A stretch of 54,671 nt of DNA from Petrotoga olearia DSM 13574 (GCF_002895525.1 NZ_AZRL01000001.1:1-54671), one strand, 5' to 3'; shown: positions 8,194 to 17,248, numbered from the stretch's first letter. Made by a program: numbers and translations. The notes: generated by a model not told the origin, from the sequence alone.

Positions 8194-8976
8194 TTAAAAA
8201 GAATTCACATAGTCTCTTAAAGCTGATCCAATTCTTTCTAATAAGGAATCCATATCACGGGATTTGTTCAGTCTTTTCAGAGTGTTCCAAAAAATAAATA
8301 TTCCAGCTATGCTCCCTATCAAGTTTCCTATAAAATCCGTCATCGTATCGAAAAGGCTTTCTTCTTGAGCCATTCTATATCCAGGATAGTCTCTAAAGAT
8401 TAAATCCGAAATAAATTCTCCTATTTCCCAAAATACTCCCAATGTCATAACAATAGAAAAGGTAACAATAAATATTTTTAGAAAGAAAAAAGGCATTTTC
8501 ATTTTGGTCCAGATTAGTTCAGAACCCATTACTAATGGATAAATAAAAAATGAAAGCCAAATACCTCCAGTAATATGAAGAATAAAATCGTATATTTCAA
8601 ACGAATCATAAAAGCCGTACCACATACCAAAAACACTATGCAAAGAAATTTGAATTATTGTTACTGTACGAATTTCTTCAAGAATTGTAGACTTAGTTAC
8701 CCATTCAAAAACCCATGTTAAATAAACTGCAAAGGCACTTAAGAGATATCCTAAAAAATGTGGTAAGTTAAAATCCCAAATGCTTCCTATAATAGGAATA
8801 AACACAACAAAAGAAAAAAATAAGTTAACCGCTCTTAAAACAGAATAAAACTTCGAACTTGAAGTAAACAGGGTTTCTTTCACCAAAGGATCTTTCACCA
8901 AAAAATGATGGATTTTGTCAAATTCTATCTTCGCTTTTTTCAATGTTTTTGAAAACTTTGGAGTAATTGATATCAC
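8194..8976 (-). CDS. Integral membrane protein, YjdF/DUF2238-like
   Basis: About 260 residues with six or so hydrophobic segments. Features that recall the YjdF/DUF2238 family are YDFILHITGGIWLSFFIYPL (a membrane helix with a polar D-x-x-x-H pair), VFWEIGEFISDL, and DTMTDFIGNLIGSIAG near the end. Function of the family is unknown. The start is uncertain: the GTG at 8976 directly abuts the GAG of its own ribosome site, and GAGGTG sits 6 bp before an in-frame ATT at 8967, so an unusual initiation codon is possible. It stands alone, between the methyltransferase and tRNA-Asn. The 134 bp between it and the methyltransferase show no further gene. Confidence 0.6.
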   Translation of the reverse strand: MISITPKFSKTLKKAKIEFDKIHHFLVKDPLVKETLFTSSSKFYSVLRAVNLFFSFVVFIPIIGSIWDFNLPHFLGYLLSAFAVYLTWVFEWVTKSTILEEIRTVTIIQISLHSVFGMWYGFYDSFEIYDFILHITGGIWLSFFIYPLVMGSELIWTKMKMPFFFLKIFIVTFSIVMTLGVFWEIGEFISDLIFRDYPGYRMAQEESLFDTMTDFIGNLIGSIAGIFIFWNTLKRLNKSRDMDSLLERIGSALRDYVNSF

Positions 8977-9040
8977 CTCTTTTTTAGTATTTTGTTCATT
9001 CTATAATTAATTTTAATTATATCATTTTGATTCAAAAACA

Positions 9041-9066
9041 AAAAAGCAGCGAACTAATTCGCTGCT
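9041..9066 (-). terminator. Terminator of tRNA-Asn
   Basis: On the minus strand AGCAGCGAA and TTCGCTGCT (forward 9045-9066, loop CTAA on the plus strand) form a perfect stem followed by TTTTTTG. It lies 24 bp past the tRNA 3' end. Confidence 0.85.
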
Positions 9067-9089
9067 ATGAGGGGATGATACGACTATGG

Positions 9090-9164
9090 TGGCTCCGGGT
9101 GAGGGATTCGAACCCCCAACCTAGTGGTTAACAGCCACCCGCTCTACCGTTGAGCTAACCCGGA
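9090..9164 (-). tRNA. tRNA-Asn (anticodon GTT)
   Basis: The minus strand reads as a 75-nt tRNA including an encoded CCA. Acceptor stem TCCGGGT pairs with ACCCGGA, discriminator G. The anticodon loop is CTGTTAA, giving anticodon GTT, within stem GGTGG/CCACT. The T-arm has GGTTCGAATCC. It is flanked by its own promoter and terminator. Confidence 0.97.
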
Positions 9165-9195
9165 AAAAATAAAAACTCTTCAAAATCTAAAAATG

Positions 9196-9224
9196 ATTAT
9201 ATCATCAAAATAGTGTTTTGTCAA
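9196..9224 (-). promoter_or_regulatory. Consensus sigma-70-type promoter of tRNA-Asn
   Basis: On the minus strand TTGACA (forward 9219-9224) and TATAAT (forward 9196-9201) are separated by exactly 17 bp, a perfect consensus match expected for a stable RNA gene. The -35 and most of the spacer lie within the last codons of anmK. Confidence 0.9.
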
Positions 9225-10389
9225 CATTTTTATTTTCATCTACGGGAACCACTTCACCTAGAATAACAAACCTTTTGGCCCCAGTTATTTGAGGTACATT
9301 ATTTTTTCTTCCTTTGTAAGTCTGATAAGCTAATATAGCAAAAGCTACCGCTTCTTTAGCATCGCTTGAAAAACCTAATTCTTCTAAAACCATCACGGCA
9401 GCTTTTTCTCCTATCATCTTTTTTACATAATATTTTATCATCGATATCAATGTAGAATTATAACTTCCACCACCAGAGATTATAACTTGGTCTATGTTAG
9501 TGCCTATAAATCTTAGATAGGCATCGGCAATGGATTTAGCGGTAAAAGCTGTTACGGTTGCAACAATATCTTCGTCATTTAATTTCATGCTTTTTCCTCT
9601 GTTTATTATCTCTTGGGCATGCTTTAACCCAAAAACTTCTCTTCCTGTGGTTTTGGGAGGCTCTTTTTTTATAAAAGGATGAGCCATTAGTTCTGCTAAA
9701 AGCGTATCAGAAATCTTCCCATTTTTACTAATCTTTCCATCTTTGTCATAACTTTGCTCGCCGTTGCTTAGAATCTGAACTACTCCATCTATAAGCATAT
9801 TCCCTGGACCTGTGTCGGTACCTTTTATATCTTCTATCTTGGCTTTTTTTGGTATATAGGTGAAGTTTCCTATTCCTCCGATATTTTGCATAACCCTGTT
9901 GTAATCATCATTTTTAAACAAAATATAATCAACATAAGGTACAAGCGGGGCTCCTTGACCTCCGGCTGCAATATCTCTTGCCCTAAAATTGCTAATGGTT
10001 GTAACCTGAGTCCTTTCTGCTATTACACAAGCTTCACCTATTTGAAAAGTGGAGATAAAATCATCACTTACATAATGGTATATAGTCTGCCCATGGGAAC
10101 CTATTAAACCAACATCTTGCATATTCAAACCTTTTGATTCAACAACTTCCTTGACAGCTTGGGCAAACAATTCGCCAAGCTGAAAATTTAATCTGCAGAT
10201 TTTATCGACGCTGCCCGTTTTGGGATCTGAACATTCTAGAATTTTTTCTCGCATTTTTTTACTATACGGTGTATTTATAAAATTAACAACTTTTACATTT
10301 AACTTTTGTGGCCCTTCTTCTGTTATTTCAACTAGTGCAGCATCTATTCCATCCAGTGATGTTCCTGACATTAAACCTACTACCAACAT
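9205..10389 (-). CDS. anmK: Anhydro-N-acetylmuramic acid kinase
   Basis: Converts 1,6-anhydro-MurNAc to MurNAc-6-phosphate with ATP. The opening LVVGLMSGTSLDGIDAALVE is the family signature. Other family motifs are LIGSHGQTIYH, GGQGAPLVPYVD, NIGGIGNFTYIP, GTDTGPGNMLID and VIISGGGSYN. At 394 residues the length is normal. ATG at 10389 has AAGGAG 8 bp upstream. It is the last of three genes (GH84, serine hydrolase, anmK). Its product MurNAc-6P is the substrate of MurQ, encoded at 28578 in this window. Anhydro sugars arise from lytic transglycosylases, none of which is encoded here. Confidence 0.97.
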   Translation of the reverse strand: MLVVGLMSGTSLDGIDAALVEITEEGPQKLNVKVVNFINTPYSKKMREKILECSDPKTGSVDKICRLNFQLGELFAQAVKEVVESKGLNMQDVGLIGSHGQTIYHYVSDDFISTFQIGEACVIAERTQVTTISNFRARDIAAGGQGAPLVPYVDYILFKNDDYNRVMQNIGGIGNFTYIPKKAKIEDIKGTDTGPGNMLIDGVVQILSNGEQSYDKDGKISKNGKISDTLLAELMAHPFIKKEPPKTTGREVFGLKHAQEIINRGKSMKLNDEDIVATVTAFTAKSIADAYLRFIGTNIDQVIISGGGSYNSTLISMIKYYVKKMIGEKAAVMVLEELGFSSDAKEAVAFAILAYQTYKGRKNNVPQITGAKRFVILGEVVPVDENKNVDKTLF

Positions 10390-10425
10390 AATATCTTCTC
10401 CTTTTATTTCTAAAGTGTTTATATG

Positions 10426-11454
10426 TTAATAATCTTTTCCAAAAATTATATTATTTATTTTATTTCTTATCACGTTCAATTCAGGTTTTTTTAAGAATCT
10501 ATCGTAGTAAACAGAATTTGTCAAAAATATAGAAAATAATCCATCTTTTCTAATCCAAATTGATGTGCCTGTAAAACCATTGTGGCCGAATCCTGTGCTA
10601 TCAAGTGAGTATTGACATCCTGCAACAGGTGGAGCCATCCAACCTATATGAGTAGTACTTTCTCCTCTTTTTACCAATGTAGTTGTAAAAAGATTAAAAG
10701 TGTCTTTTGAAACTATTTCCCCATTTAACAAATTAATTATGAAAATCCTTAAATCATTGGCATTAGAAAACAAACCTGCATTTCCACTCACTCCACCTAA
10801 ATAGTAGGCGAGTTCATCCTCGACCACACCCTTTAACCTTTTACCTTCTCTGATAGAAGTAGTAACGGCTTTCTTCTTATCCTTTGGATTGAAACAAGTA
10901 TTTCCCATTCCTGTTTTTTTAAAAATATCTTCGACATACTCTTTGAAATGCTTTTGAGTAACTTCTTCAACGATTTTCATAAGTGTTATAAAATTCAAAC
11001 AAGAATATTCATAACACTTGTAAGGGTTTATTTGGGGTTGAATGTTGATTATGTGTTTAAGCAACTCTTCCCCACTATACTTTTCCCACAGATTTGAATA
11101 AGCCTGCATTCCAGAAGTATGAGTTAATAATTCAAAGATAGTAATTTCACTTTTTGGTCTACTTACCTCTATGAATTTGCCAATTTTATCTTCTAATTTT
11201 ATTTGTTTTTCATCTATTAGTTTCATCACTGCGGTTGCAGTTCCTACAACTTTGGTAACACTTGCTAAATCAAAGATGTCCTCTTGAGTAACTCTTTCTT
11301 TTTCATCCTTTGTTCCAAAAACATTTTTATACAATATCTTTTCTTTTTTACCAATTAAAACGGATGCCCCTGTATATACATTATTTACTCCTGATAAAAC
11401 AATTTCGTTTAAAGATTCAATATCTTTTTCTTTCAAATCATCACTGCCCTTCAA
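10426..11454 (-). CDS. Serine beta-lactamase-like hydrolase (class C/PBP fold)
   Basis: Belongs to the beta-lactamase-related/AmpC-EstB group. The nucleophile motif is SVTKV (SxxK), the second motif is YSCLN (YxN), and GHNGFTGT supplies the third (HTG-like). There is no signal peptide, so it acts in the cytoplasm. The 342 residues fit the family. The start is either TTG at 11454, overlapping the stop of the GH84 gene, or TTG at 11436, which has GAAGGG 11 bp upstream; the stronger site favours the latter. Position between a hexosaminidase and anmK suggests a muropeptide substrate such as an ester, amide or D-amino acid bond. The substrate is inference. Confidence 0.75.
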   Translation of the reverse strand: MKGSDDLKEKDIESLNEIVLSGVNNVYTGASVLIGKKEKILYKNVFGTKDEKERVTQEDIFDLASVTKVVGTATAVMKLIDEKQIKLEDKIGKFIEVSRPKSEITIFELLTHTSGMQAYSNLWEKYSGEELLKHIINIQPQINPYKCYEYSCLNFITLMKIVEEVTQKHFKEYVEDIFKKTGMGNTCFNPKDKKKAVTTSIREGKRLKGVVEDELAYYLGGVSGNAGLFSNANDLRIFIINLLNGEIVSKDTFNLFTTTLVKRGESTTHIGWMAPPVAGCQYSLDSTGFGHNGFTGTSIWIRKDGLFSIFLTNSVYYDRFLKKPELNVIRNKINNIIFGKDY

Positions 11455-13127
11455 AATTCTTTTATAAATTTTTCTAAAATGCCATCACAAACCACATAAG
11501 AACCTAATCTATCTACCTCGTTTTTTATATCAATTTTTTCATTGGAGCTAATCAGGTTACTAGCGACTCCTGCAAGCTGAGAGAGCTTTTTTAACCATGG
11601 ATGTATATCTTCATATAACTTTTTGTCTTTCATATATTTCAATTTTCCTTCAAGATTGCTCAATCTCTCTAAGTATTCCTTTAACTCTTTTTCCTTATTC
11701 AAGGGATCGTTTCTGAATTCTTTTATTAGACTTTTTAACTTAAATGATGTCTCCTCAAAAATTCTCGATTTTAGAAAATTTTCACTGAATAATTTCATAT
11801 CTTCAAAAAAGTCTGACCCTACCAAATTAAAAACAGACTTGTTCCAAGAACACCAAGGATCGTACCCTTGCAAGTTCCAAAGATAATCTGCTATTGTTTG
11901 CAAGGCAAGCATTGATGCATAGGGCTGGTTCATCGGATTTGAGATAATCCCCTTTACTTTTGATATACACAAGTCATTTTCCCTGTTCATTAAAGGGGCT
12001 AAGAAAAGTTCTCCTTGATCTGCATCATTTACCGGATAATTATCCCATAAGATCAAATCATGGCCAAACTGGTTTGAAATCTTATCTGCGTTTTTTCTGG
12101 TCACCCTTTTTGACCATACACCCTTCCCCGTCCATATTACAGGAATTTCAGGATTTAAGTGTTCTTTTATCGCCCTTCTGTACATTGAATCTTCTTCTTG
12201 CCAGTATTCAGTTGGGCATAAGTACAGACTAGCCTCTGAATCTTTTCCCTTTAAAAACTCGTATAACTTGTTTGCTATATATATCTGAGCCAAACCATAA
12301 TTACCTTCAAACTTTCTTTCATCTTCTTCATAATTCAACTTTTCAGGAATATCATCGAAAAGGATAGCAAATTTTTTTACACCTTTACTTATAATTTCAT
12401 AGTATTTTTTGCACAATAAATCAAACTCTTTTTGATCGCTAAATTTCATGCTGAGACCGGGGCTTACACAAAATACAAAATCGACAAAATTATCTTTTGA
12501 AACTTTTATTAGCTGATCTATTTTTTCCATTTCTTCTTCTGGATAATCCTCTCGCCATTTTTCCCTGTGATATGGATCATCTTTTGGAGCGTACCAATAG
12601 GTATTCATTTTATTTCTTCCACAAAAATTTATCATATCCAATCTGTTTTGATGACTCCATGGTTCCCCATAAAAACCTTCAATTATTCCTCTCATTTTAA
12701 AAGATGGAGAATCGAATATCTCAACTACAGGTAGAAGTTTATTCTCAAAATCAATAAGTTGCCTTAGGGTTTGTAGCCCATAGAAAATACCTTTCTTTGA
12801 TTTAGAAAAGATTTTAACCGTTCTATTTTCTTCTTTCACTTTCATTAAATAACTTTCTACATCCATAATATCGATGCTTAACTCTATATCGTTACTTTCG
12901 ATAAATTCATTTAAATCCTTTTCAGAGGGAGAAACAATAGATTCTATTTTTAAGTCCGCTCTATCAGAGCCTTTTACAAAGACAAACTGTTCACTTGGAA
13001 AAATCTTAACAAAATTTTCTTCTTCAAAATTTTTGAAGATAGAAAACTTTGAACTTTCAAAATGAATATTTGCTCCTTCATAGACTAACTTTTTAGGTTT
13101 TGGATTAGGTCTAAGAAATAAGTTCAT
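11451..13127 (-). CDS. Family GH84-like beta-N-acetylglucosaminidase
   Basis: The catalytic domain (about 145-420) contains MRGIIEGFYGEPWSHQNRLD, a hallmark of GH84 (NagJ, O-GlcNAcase), then NTYWYAPKDDPYHREKWRE, and the paired catalytic aspartates Asp258-Asp259 in FAILFDDI. An N-terminal GH20b-like domain (about 1-135) precedes it and a helical bundle follows. GH84 enzymes use substrate-assisted retaining cleavage of beta-GlcNAc. No signal peptide is seen, so it is cytoplasmic, unlike the secreted Clostridium NagH/NagJ toxins. ATG at 13127 has GGAGGAG upstream. It leads the operon with the hydrolase and anmK, divergent from an ABC importer and a GlcNAc/MurNAc-type kinase. Confidence 0.9.
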   Translation of the reverse strand: MNLFLRPNPKPKKLVYEGANIHFESSKFSIFKNFEEENFVKIFPSEQFVFVKGSDRADLKIESIVSPSEKDLNEFIESNDIELSIDIMDVESYLMKVKEENRTVKIFSKSKKGIFYGLQTLRQLIDFENKLLPVVEIFDSPSFKMRGIIEGFYGEPWSHQNRLDMINFCGRNKMNTYWYAPKDDPYHREKWREDYPEEEMEKIDQLIKVSKDNFVDFVFCVSPGLSMKFSDQKEFDLLCKKYYEIISKGVKKFAILFDDIPEKLNYEEDERKFEGNYGLAQIYIANKLYEFLKGKDSEASLYLCPTEYWQEEDSMYRRAIKEHLNPEIPVIWTGKGVWSKRVTRKNADKISNQFGHDLILWDNYPVNDADQGELFLAPLMNRENDLCISKVKGIISNPMNQPYASMLALQTIADYLWNLQGYDPWCSWNKSVFNLVGSDFFEDMKLFSENFLKSRIFEETSFKLKSLIKEFRNDPLNKEKELKEYLERLSNLEGKLKYMKDKKLYEDIHPWLKKLSQLAGVASNLISSNEKIDIKNEVDRLGSYVVCDGILEKFIKEF

Positions 13128-13152
13128 CAGAACTCCTCCTTTTTAATATGAG

Positions 13153-13170
13153 ATAAAGTAATTACTTTAT
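13153..13170. promoter_or_regulatory. Perfect 18-bp palindrome, candidate operator
   Basis: ATAAAGTAATTACTTTAT is a perfect inverted repeat in the 153-bp divergent region between the GH84 operon and the importer. It is 25 bp before the GH84 start codon and just downstream of a minus-strand TATAAT (forward 13192-13197), so binding would block that transcript. A near-identical palindrome lies upstream of the peptide importer at 25662. Confidence 0.6.
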
Positions 13171-13218
13171 TATCAATCACTGTTTTGTTGTATTATATCA
13201 TGTTTATTTTTTAAAGTG

Positions 13219-13246
13219 TTCGACTTTTCTACTGATATGATATAAT
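13219..13246 (+). promoter_or_regulatory. Promoter of the amino-sugar importer operon
   Basis: TTCGAC at 13219-13224 and a consensus TATAAT at 13241-13246, spacing 16 bp, end about 34 bp before the ATG of the binding-protein gene. Confidence 0.6.
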
Positions 13247-13280
13247 TAAACAAAACTTATAAAACTAGGGGGTGTGTTTT

Positions 13281-14543
13281 ATGAAAAAATTACTTGTTTT
13301 AATCTGTGTTTTGATGGTTAGTTTGTTCATTTTTTCTGAAGAAGTTATAACTTTAAATCTTATTGAAGCATTTTCAAGTCCCTACAGAACACCTACCTTA
13401 AACAATATAATACAAATGTTTGAAACTTTGAATCCTGGGGTGAAAATTAATGTTATTTCACCACCATACGAAACAGCCTATCAAAAGATAAATTTAATGG
13501 TAAGTACAGAACAACCGCTTGATATTATAGAGATAGGGGACTGGGATTTAAGCGCATTAGCTGCTATGGGGAAGTTAGAAGATCTAACTCCTTATATCGA
13601 ATCTTGGCCTGAAAAAAATGACATGGTCGAGGGGGTTTTAGAAGCAGCTAGCATTTACCAGGGTAGACCTTACTTGCTACCCCATGGTGTATTTGTAAAA
13701 GCGCTCTTTTACAGACCGGATATTTTAGCAAAATATGGGATTGAAAGTTATCCAAAAACAATGACGGAATTGTATGAAATATCAAAAAAATTAACAGAAT
13801 CTGGAAAAAATCAATACGGTTTCGCTTTTAGAGGAAAGGGCTATCCAACGGCTTTTATTGATATTGTTTTAACTTCATTCTTTGATGACATAGATCCAAA
13901 TAATATGTATTTAACTAAATCTGGTGAAATTATTTTTGAAGACCCAAGAGCAATTGAAGCGTTAAATTTCTATGTTAGTTTGTATAAAGACACAGCTCCA
14001 AAAGATTCAATAAATTGGGGATGGGATGAGCAAGTTAATTCGTTTGTTTCGGGTATAACACCACTACTATTTCAAGACCCTGATACCACAGGCATGTTAA
14101 ATGAAATGCTTCAACCTGGCCAATATAAAACTTCTCCACTTCCGTTAGGTACAAGTGGAAAAGTTTATCCATCCTTTGGATTCGTAGGCTGGGGAATTCC
14201 TACTTACTCAGAACATAAAGATTTGGCTTGGAAATTCATTAAATTCGTTGCTTCAGCTGAAATAAATGGTTATTGGAGCAAGAGTTATGGTGCTTTACCA
14301 GTTTTACAATCAGTCTATACTTACGATTCGTATTTCAGCTCAGACCTTTTTGAAGGTTGGACCAAAATGTTTGACGATCCGGAACATTATCAATTCACAG
14401 AATACCCCTTAGATAATAAAAATTGGGGAAAGTGGAATGAATTCCAGGAAAAAACAATGCAACAAGTATTGCTCGGAAAACTTTCTGTAGAAAATTGCCT
14501 GAAGCAGTGGACTGATTTTTGGAAAGACGCCGGCATTAATTAG
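13281..14543 (+). CDS. Sugar ABC transporter substrate-binding protein
   Basis: Extracytoplasmic solute-binding protein of the family 1 (MalE/UgpB) type, 420 residues. The N-terminus MKKLLVLICVLMVSLFIFSEE is a signal peptide without a lipobox cysteine. Typical features follow: NIIQMFETLNPGVKINVISP, IIEIGDWDLSALAAMGKLEDL, and a late GWGIPTYSEHKDLAWKFIKFV block. I chose ATG at 13281, preceded by AGGGGGTG; the GTG at 13272 is part of that ribosome site. Two permeases and a NAGK/BadF-type kinase follow, and no ATPase is encoded, so a shared MsmK-like ATPase elsewhere must power it. Context with GH84, anmK and the kinase suggests GlcNAc-containing sugars or MurNAc as ligand; the ligand is inference. 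Confidence 0.88.
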   Translation: MKKLLVLICVLMVSLFIFSEEVITLNLIEAFSSPYRTPTLNNIIQMFETLNPGVKINVISPPYETAYQKINLMVSTEQPLDIIEIGDWDLSALAAMGKLEDLTPYIESWPEKNDMVEGVLEAASIYQGRPYLLPHGVFVKALFYRPDILAKYGIESYPKTMTELYEISKKLTESGKNQYGFAFRGKGYPTAFIDIVLTSFFDDIDPNNMYLTKSGEIIFEDPRAIEALNFYVSLYKDTAPKDSINWGWDEQVNSFVSGITPLLFQDPDTTGMLNEMLQPGQYKTSPLPLGTSGKVYPSFGFVGWGIPTYSEHKDLAWKFIKFVASAEINGYWSKSYGALPVLQSVYTYDSYFSSDLFEGWTKMFDDPEHYQFTEYPLDNKNWGKWNEFQEKTMQQVLLGKLSVENCLKQWTDFWKDAGIN

Positions 14544-14552
14544 GTGGTCTAA

Positions 14553-15428
14553 TTGAGACGAAAAAAATTTATTTTTTTCTTGCTATTGCCCACTTTGTTA
14601 TTAATATCTTTTATCATTTTATACCCCACTATCAGTGGGGTAATGTTATCTTTTAAAAATTACTCCCTTTATAACTTCCAAAATATTGAATGGATAGGTT
14701 TTGAAAACTTTAAAACCATCTTTTCCGACCCTTTTTACATTGATACTATTTGGAACACTTTGAAATGGGTTATATTTTCTGTATTTTTCCAGTTAATCTT
14801 GGGTTTTATTTTAGCCCTTTTAATGAAAGAACCTTTTAAAGGTAGAGGCGTATATGCAGGATTAGTCTTTTATCCATGGGCAATTTCAGGATTTGCCATA
14901 GGTTTAATATGGTCATGGTTGTTAAACGGGCAATTTGGAGTGATCAATGATATACTAATAAAAATTGGAATCATTGAAGAAGGCATTAGTTTTCTTTCGG
15001 ACCCTTCGTTAGCGATGTTCTCTGTTATTTTAGTGAATGTTTGGTATGGAATACCTTTTTTTGCCATCATGATTTTAGCAGCATTACAGTCTGTCCCTGA
15101 TTCTCTTTACGATGCAGCGGAAATCGACGGTGCGGGTTACTTCACCAAGCTCTTCAATATCACTATACCATACATAAAACCTACTCTTATAAATACCATT
15201 TTATTGAGAACTATATGGGTTATGAATTTCCCTGATATCATTTACGGCATGACACGTGGCGGCCCTGCTGGAAGCACTGAGATTTTGGCTGTAAAAATGA
15301 TAAATACGGTTTTTTATGAATCCGACTATAGTAAAGCTGCAGCACATGGTGTAGTTATCATTTTAATTTTTTTCATTTATACTATGATGTACTTAAAATT
15401 AACTTCTAAAGGTGAGTTCAGCCTATGA
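14553..15428 (+). CDS. Sugar ABC transporter permease (MalF type)
   Basis: Inner-membrane permease of 291 residues with six hydrophobic segments. The EAA loop that contacts the ATPase reads DSLYDAAEIDGAGYFTKLFN followed by ITIPYIKPT. It starts at TTG 14553 with AGGTGG 5 bp upstream, 9 bp after the binding-protein gene, and overlaps the next permease by 4 bp. It lacks the large periplasmic P2 loop of E. coli MalF, as is common in this subfamily. Confidence 0.92.
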   Translation: MRRKKFIFFLLLPTLLLISFIILYPTISGVMLSFKNYSLYNFQNIEWIGFENFKTIFSDPFYIDTIWNTLKWVIFSVFFQLILGFILALLMKEPFKGRGVYAGLVFYPWAISGFAIGLIWSWLLNGQFGVINDILIKIGIIEEGISFLSDPSLAMFSVILVNVWYGIPFFAIMILAALQSVPDSLYDAAEIDGAGYFTKLFNITIPYIKPTLINTILLRTIWVMNFPDIIYGMTRGGPAGSTEILAVKMINTVFYESDYSKAAAHGVVIILIFFIYTMMYLKLTSKGEFSL

Positions 15429-16255
15429 AGAAAAAAATTTTCCCCAAAGTTATACGTATAATTTTGCTCTCTATGTTTTTTGTTTTTGCAATTTTTCCGT
15501 TATATTGGATTGTAATAACTTCGTTAAAACCTACACAGGAAATATACTCCTTTCCAGTTAGGTATTGGACAAATAATCCCACTTTTTTTGGATACAAGAG
15601 ATTATTTGAATTTGTCAATTTTAAAAGATATTTTGTAAACAGTATTTTCGTATCTATAGGTGCTTCCTTTGTTTCAACAATATTTGCCATGTTAAGCGGA
15701 TATATACTTTCAAGAAAGGAATTTAAATGGAAATATCCTATTATATTATTCTTATTTTTTTCTCAGATGATCCCAACTTATTTAATCATGGTCCCGCAAT
15801 ATACCATGTTTTCAAAGTTAAATTTAATCAATAAACTCACCAGCCTAATAATAATTTATAGTGGTTTTGGAGCAGCCTTTAGTACAATAATGGCTAAGGG
15901 ATTTTTTGATAGAATTCCAAAAAGCATCGAGGAAGCCGCTTTAATTGACGGATGTAATGAAATTCAATCTCTATTCAAAATCACTATTCCCTTAATGTTG
16001 CCGGGTTTATCGGCTATTCTCAGTTTCTCTTTTGTAAATAACTGGAATGAGCTGTTTACTGCGGTTATGTTTTTAAATACATCTGATAAATATACGGTGC
16101 CTGTAGGGTTATATTCTATTGTATCAAAGGCAGGTGTCCAGTGGAATGTGCTGGCTGCTGGAATTGTAATAGCTCTTTTGCCAACAATTATAGTATTTGC
16201 TATCTCGCAAAAGTATATTATCGCAGGGCTTACACAAGGAAGCTTAAAAGATTAA
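15425..16255 (+). CDS. Sugar ABC transporter permease (MalG type)
   Basis: Second permease subunit, 276 residues. The N-terminal helix ends in LYWIVITSLKPTQEIYSFP, the usual MalG start, and the EAA loop is KSIEEAALIDGCNEIQSLFK followed by ITIPLMLPG. The C-terminus KYIIAGLTQGSLKD is the family ending. The ATGA overlap with the upstream permease indicates coupled translation. Its short N-terminal extracytoplasmic loop contrasts with the paralogue at 34763, which carries a ~160-residue insertion there. Confidence 0.93.
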   Translation: MKKKIFPKVIRIILLSMFFVFAIFPLYWIVITSLKPTQEIYSFPVRYWTNNPTFFGYKRLFEFVNFKRYFVNSIFVSIGASFVSTIFAMLSGYILSRKEFKWKYPIILFLFFSQMIPTYLIMVPQYTMFSKLNLINKLTSLIIIYSGFGAAFSTIMAKGFFDRIPKSIEEAALIDGCNEIQSLFKITIPLMLPGLSAILSFSFVNNWNELFTAVMFLNTSDKYTVPVGLYSIVSKAGVQWNVLAAGIVIALLPTIIVFAISQKYIIAGLTQGSLKD

Positions 16256-16314
16256 TATTGTAAATGATTTTTATAGCTTAATTCCATCTTAAAAATTCAA
16301 AAGCGGTGATAAAA

Positions 16315-17178
16315 ATGAAATTTTTAGGAATAGACGGTGGTGGTACTCACATAGCTGCCAGTTTGATCAACGAAAGTGGAGATATATTAAAAAAAATTGA
16401 GATAGAAACAGGTGTCAATCTCACCTCTGTTGATCAAGAAAGACTGAAAAGTATTATAAGTACAGTTAAAACAAAAATAACCGAAGTTGATGGAATAGTA
16501 GTAAGTTTCTCAGGTGCTGGAACATCCCAAAGAAAAATACAACTATTAGATATTTTTAAGGAAATTTTTGACATCAACAACATCTTCGTATATAACGATG
16601 GTGAATCTATTCTCTATTCTCTTTTTAAAGGAAATAGTTTAGCGATTGTTATTGCTGGTACTGGGTCTATGATCATGGGTATGAATGAAGATCAAAGTAT
16701 TGTAAGAAGTGGTGGCTGGGGGCATCTTTTTGATGATGTAGGAGGAGGTTTTTGGATATCAACAAGAATTATTCAAGAAGCTTTCAGATACAAAGACAAA
16801 TTAAGAGAATTCGATCCTATTTTTAATAGACTTCTAAAATTCTACTCTTGTGAAGAGATTGAAGCTCTTACCTCTTTACAAGGGAGAAAAGATTTTAAAA
16901 CAATCATTTCTTCTTTCACCAAAAAAGCTTTAGAAAAGCCAACAAATCTTGTTGAAGAAATAATTAATGAAGGTATTTCTGATTTAACTTTAAGATGTAA
17001 AAAGATTTTAGATTCTTTGAATATAAAAGATCTTTATTTGAGTGGAAGCCTTTTTAAATCTGAATACTACTTACAAAAATTTCAAGAATTTATGCTTAAT
17101 TATTCATTACACCCGTTGAACTTTGATGTAAGTGAACAAATGGCATTATTAGCTAGAAAGTATTTTTTAATCAAATAA
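16315..17178 (+). CDS. NAGK/BadF-BcrA-type sugar kinase (GlcNAc or MurNAc kinase)
   Basis: ASKHA-fold kinase of 287 residues. It has the phosphate loop MKFLGIDGGGTHIAASLINE, then VVSFSGAG, VYNDGESILYSLFKG with the catalytic Asp, IVIAGTGSMIMGM, and SGGWGHLFDDVGGGFWISTR, the block shared by eukaryotic N-acetylglucosamine kinase and bacterial BadF-like kinases. A relative, MurK of Clostridium, phosphorylates both MurNAc and GlcNAc at C6. ATG at 16315 is preferred over GTG at 16306, which belongs to the ribosome site. It is the last gene of the importer operon. In this window NamZ would release free MurNAc and MurQ needs MurNAc-6P, so MurNAc kinase activity would close the pathway; this is inference. 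Confidence 0.85.
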   Translation: MKFLGIDGGGTHIAASLINESGDILKKIEIETGVNLTSVDQERLKSIISTVKTKITEVDGIVVSFSGAGTSQRKIQLLDIFKEIFDINNIFVYNDGESILYSLFKGNSLAIVIAGTGSMIMGMNEDQSIVRSGGWGHLFDDVGGGFWISTRIIQEAFRYKDKLREFDPIFNRLLKFYSCEEIEALTSLQGRKDFKTIISSFTKKALEKPTNLVEEIINEGISDLTLRCKKILDSLNIKDLYLSGSLFKSEYYLQKFQEFMLNYSLHPLNFDVSEQMALLARKYFLIK

Positions 17179-17248
17179 AACTTCTCTTCATTACTTTAAA
17201 AAATATGCCCCACCCAAAAATATAGAAAGATATAACCTCTGTTAATTT

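Noticed and set aside
9205-9240. End of anmK as damaged, because a promoter overlaps it
   Set aside because: The frame is intact and of normal length; overlap of the tRNA promoter with the last codons is simple compaction.
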